DNA of 64,000 nucleotides from Desulfococcus sp. 4484_241 (lineage in GTDB: Bacteria > Desulfobacterota > Desulfobacteria > Desulfobacterales > Desulfosudaceae). The first letter of the stretch is position 1, and every line of letters begins with the position of its first letter. The position numbers and the translations under genes were made by a program. The DNA is taken from NCBI GenBank assembly GCA_002085115.1, contig MZGQ01000019.1, positions 17,191-81,190 of the forward strand, read 5' to 3'. Below the pieces are notes generated by a model. The model did no database searches. It was not told the origin of the DNA and saw nothing but the letters and a program-made list of their open reading frames with translations. This document shows, one piece after another, positions 61,243 to 64,000 of this stretch.

Positions 61243-61556
61243 TCAAAGGTCTTGGGCGCAAAATTTTTTGAAGATGACGGCTGTCACCCTGCGCTTTTCC
61301 ATTGCCTTTATGTTGAAACTGCCGCACAGGGCAAAACGATGCAGGCATTTAATGACAAACGCCAGGGGCTGGTCGTCTGTCCGCATGATTTTCAACCCTG
61401 CGGCAGTACCATTGTCAAGCGCGATCTGCGTTATTTCATAAAGGCTCGATATACCGATTGCCTCGTCTCCTCCTGCGTGACAGAGACCCGGCAGTTGCAG
61501 GGATATCGCAAGAGCCATGAAAAGGCAAACAAGGATCTGTATTTTACTGATTTCAT
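61243..61556 (-). pseudogene. Frameshifted small secreted protein gene
   Basis: The ATG at 61556, with GAGGATG upstream, starts MKSVK but soon leaves frame. One extra A at the T4/A4 run near 61542-61545 would give MKSVKIQILVCLF followed by MALAISLQLPGLCHA, a clear signal peptide, then a mature part (GGDEAIGISSLYEITQIALD). The frame ends at CAQDL (61243). A second one-base change in the A6 run at 61264-61269 would extend it through APKTFDAALAAPVADLTTPA. Encoded just after the multiheme cytochrome. Function unknown. Homopolymer sequencing error is an alternative. Confidence 0.5.
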
Positions 61557-61606
61557 GTTACATCCTCACATTTTAAAAATAAAAAAACATGGTATTGTGT
61601 TTAACT

Positions 61607-64000
61607 CTATTCCCGTTCCTCCGGATGCTCTTCCGCCTTTTCCGCTTTTGGCATTCGGCCGTGCATCCACATCAGGGAACCGGGAAACCGGCCGGGCCGA
61701 AAATGGATGTTGTAAATATGCCAGATGAAAATTGCGGCAACCGCCAGAAGGGCTTCATGGGCGTGGGCTTCCTTGAACGCATCGAACCCATGAGCAGTGA
61801 TGCCTGGGATCAACCACGTAACAACTTCCGGGAACCACATGGCAAGTCCCGTCCCCACCATAACAATACACCCCCAGAAAACCGCCCAGTAGTCGAATTT
61901 TTCAAAATAGGAAAATCGTCCGAACCGTGGACGTTCTTTGGACAGCCCCACAAACCAAGCCAGGTTTTTGAAAAAATCGGTAAAGTCCTTTGCCCGGGGA
62001 AGCATCAAGACAAAGTCCCGACGTCCTTCCGGATGCACGATACAGTAAATAATGTGATAGAAACAGGTAAAGGTTAAAACAAGTCCGCCGGCCCTGTGGA
62101 CCAGCCGCCAGAAGTCGATGCCACCCGCCGCGCCGGTAAGAAATGCGGCCCAGTGGGCACCGGGGTAGCGCAACCCCCACAGGAAAATTCCCGACACAGT
62201 CAAAAGGATGACGCTTACAGCCAAAAGCAAGTGCTGGGCCAGGAAATTCGGGTTAAATCGCTGGTACTCCCCTTCCGGACCCTGCGTGTATTTTTCTTTC
62301 CTGTTTTTGATATCACGGCGTCTTGCGCAAAAATCGAGCAGGATATGAATAAAGAGTCCGGCAAGCACGATGATGGCCAGCCACTTGAAAAATGCCGCCG
62401 TAGTAGCGGCAACACCGGCATATCGGCGGGAATGGCCATCATACCCCATGAGCTTATACTGCGGCTCATAGGTCGGTTTTCCATTTGCATCAAAGGGATG
62501 TTTCATTACTTGCGCAAAAAAGAAATCCGATTTATCGCTGTGACACTCCGTGCAGCCTTTGGCGCCCAGGGCGTTTTTCGCCGGGCAGATATCATGGGAG
62601 TATTTGAACACCGATCCGTATGGGGAGTATTCATACGGTTTTTTTGGAATGGTCGTCCAGGTGTTTCCGTCCGGTGTGTAACGGTCGCCGTCCACGAACA
62701 CAACCTGGCGGCCGTTTAAGGTTTCCCCCTTTTTCTTAAGCATGGCGCTCACAGATGCCACAAGCGCCCGGATCTCATCAGGCCGGTTGACTTCGGGAAA
62801 CCCGTCCCGGTTATCATCTTTTATTGCTGAAAGAAGCGGATAGTTTTTATCCGGAGCATCCATGTGGGTCTTCCACATCATGAAGATATCCTTCATGTGG
62901 GGCATGCCGATTCCCGCCTTGCCAGCGGTTTTTATACCGACCCACCGGGTGTAGACCCGGTTTAAGGGATAGATCTTCCCCTTGTACAACCCGTGCACCG
63001 GACGGTACTGGGTGAGAGGCTGAAGACCTTCGGGATACCCCAGGGCAAATCCGTAGTAGTTCCACGGCTTCATGTCAGGCCCGTAAAAGGACCAAATCCT
63101 CTTGGGCGGAGGCGAAATCCTGGGACTCTTGTTGAACACGGAGGCATCCTGTACCAGAGCGGCTTTGACCTGGTGCCACGGCATGTGACAGGTCTGGCAG
63201 GCGATGTGCTCAAAATGTGCCGGCGGAAACCCCTTGTGCTTGGGAATCGGCGCATTTAAGATGCCTTTTTCATGGCAGTCCTCGCAGGTGCGCATGGTGT
63301 TATCCAGGTCGTCCCGGACAAAATCGCCCGGATCGTCGCCTTTGCCGATCTGGTGTTCCTCCCTGCCGTAGATCCTTGGATCGGTTGCGTCCCGTCCGGT
63401 CACGTGACAGTCAACGCACAAAAGACCTGCCCGCATGTGCACGTCGGTCCGTTTTGAAAACGACTGGCCCCGCTTTTTCCACCCCGGCTCATGATGGCAG
63501 AACAGGCAGTTTTCGTTTGCCGGCTTTTTCATCACGGGAAGGGTTACCTTGCCGTCGGGGCCGAACCGGGAAAGATCGTAGGTCACGGTCGGAGTATCGC
63601 CCCTTGCCACGCTCCCGGAAATCCTGCCAAAACCGGCCCCGGCGGTCGCCGCCCACCTGAAATTCAAGGCGCTTATCTGCTTTTTACGCAAGCCATTGTT
63701 GTAATCCTTCAGGTGGCACATCAGGCAATCCGCCTCCAGTACCCCGCTTTTTGCCCAGTTGGCCTTGAAGTAGTCACCGTCCAGGCCGTTTATCCCGCCC
63801 GGAGTAATATTGTTCTTAGGGTCTTTGGCAAACAGGTCATACCGGTTGCCGGCCCGGTCATATTCGAGGCTGCCGCCACCCGGGTGACAGACACCGCACA
63901 TCTTAGCAAATGTATAGGAGGTAAAATCAATCTTTAAGGGAGAGTCGTTATGCTTTTCCGCCAACTGCGGAAAGATCGGCCCCGGACTTCACCACCTGCC
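61607..64000 (-). CDS. Multiheme cytochrome c fused to cytochrome-b-like membrane domain (partial, frame break near the edge)
   Basis: At least 785 residues. Seven CxxCH haem sites (Cys near 23, 80, 153, 183, 227, 256 and 471, counted from 63964) form the periplasmic part. The C-terminal 260 residues have about five or six transmembrane helices with His pairs (FLAQHLLLAVS, FTCFYHIIYCIVHPEGRRDF, AHAHEALLAVAAIFIWHIYN), as in cytochrome b561-type subunits. It probably exchanges electrons between menaquinol and periplasmic cytochromes. The signal peptide lies outside the window. Upstream of about 63974 the frame hits a stop, while another frame reads QVVKSGAD. Confidence 0.82.

Noticed and set aside
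61165-61728. 187-codon plus-strand frame over the cytochrome 3-prime end
   Set aside because: No motifs, covers the intergenic scar and the antisense end of the cytochrome, and no ribosome site.
62096-62719. 207-codon plus-strand frame antisense to the cytochrome
   Set aside because: Lies wholly opposite confirmed haem-binding and transmembrane coding sequence.

Overview
The window looks like a chromosomal segment of a Gram-negative anaerobe of the Desulfobacterota (Desulfobacterales-like). This is an inference from gene content: a psd-pssA-leuB-asd-greA-rpoZ-ttcA-folE2 run, a def-fmt-rsmB run, a tungsten-type aldehyde:ferredoxin oxidoreductase, a large multiheme cytochrome fused to a cytochrome b-like membrane domain, GTP cyclohydrolase FolE2, and a complete oleABCD hydrocarbon cluster. 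Base composition is moderately GC-rich. It drops clearly in the sugar-transfer block at about 30.1-33.6 kb and again at about 59.7-60.95 kb, and both drops read as acquired DNA.

Layout. At 0-6.8 kb (plus) lie a receiver-like protein missing most of its receiver core, then phosphatidylethanolamine synthesis (psd, pssA), leuB, asd, greA, rpoZ, a TtcA-like thiolase and folE2. At 6.8-16.5 kb (minus) lies housekeeping: dacB, a zinc-ribbon membrane protein, an M18 aminopeptidase, dtd, aroQ, rpe, a PASTA protein, rsmB, fmt, def and ribF. A tRNA-Leu(CAG) follows. At 16.8-20.6 kb (minus) are efp, a DUF4911-like protein, a secreted unknown, miaB, a bifunctional-nuclease-domain protein and a PHP protein. 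At 20.7-25.1 kb (minus) is an odd, tightly overlapping set: purN, an FkbM methyltransferase, a neutral-ceramidase-like lipoprotein and a TrpF-like barrel without the usual catalytic cysteine.

From 25.5 to 28 kb are a cytidylate-kinase-like protein, an unknown protein, an EEP-family phosphohydrolase and tRNA-Val(GAC). From 28 to 41.6 kb is a surface-glycan region: DUF2304, several GT2 enzymes, a sulfotransferase-like protein, an Alg14/Alg13-like split glycosyltransferase, a flippase-like membrane protein, a GT10 enzyme, a two-headed glycosyltransferase and a GT4 enzyme. It is interrupted by a B12/radical-SAM protein and a crotonase/nitronate monooxygenase pair. From 41.8 to 47.5 kb come two lipoproteins (SUMF1-like, HEAT-repeat), manA, an M29 aminopeptidase and a LysM protein.

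From 47.5 to 52.2 kb (minus) is oleA-oleB-oleC-oleD, which joins two acyl chains head to head into a long-chain olefin. Behind it are a DUF368 (undecaprenyl phosphate translocase family) protein and an AI-2E-family permease. From 54.7 to 58.4 kb are a TetR regulator, an aldehyde:ferredoxin oxidoreductase and a lipoprotein hydrolase.

The last part, 58.6-64 kb, is a scarred accessory region. It holds an ion permease, an AT-rich small unknown, a PD-(D/E)XK nuclease fused to an EVE-like domain, a prepilin-like fragment, a frameshifted tyrosine-recombinase remnant, a frameshifted secreted protein and the multiheme cytochrome. The cytochrome runs off the window edge and shows a frame break near 63974.

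No CRISPR array, rRNA or intact transposon was seen. The best leads for something undescribed are the purN/FkbM/ceramidase/TrpF-like operon, the EVE-nuclease island and the receiver protein lacking its phosphoacceptor.
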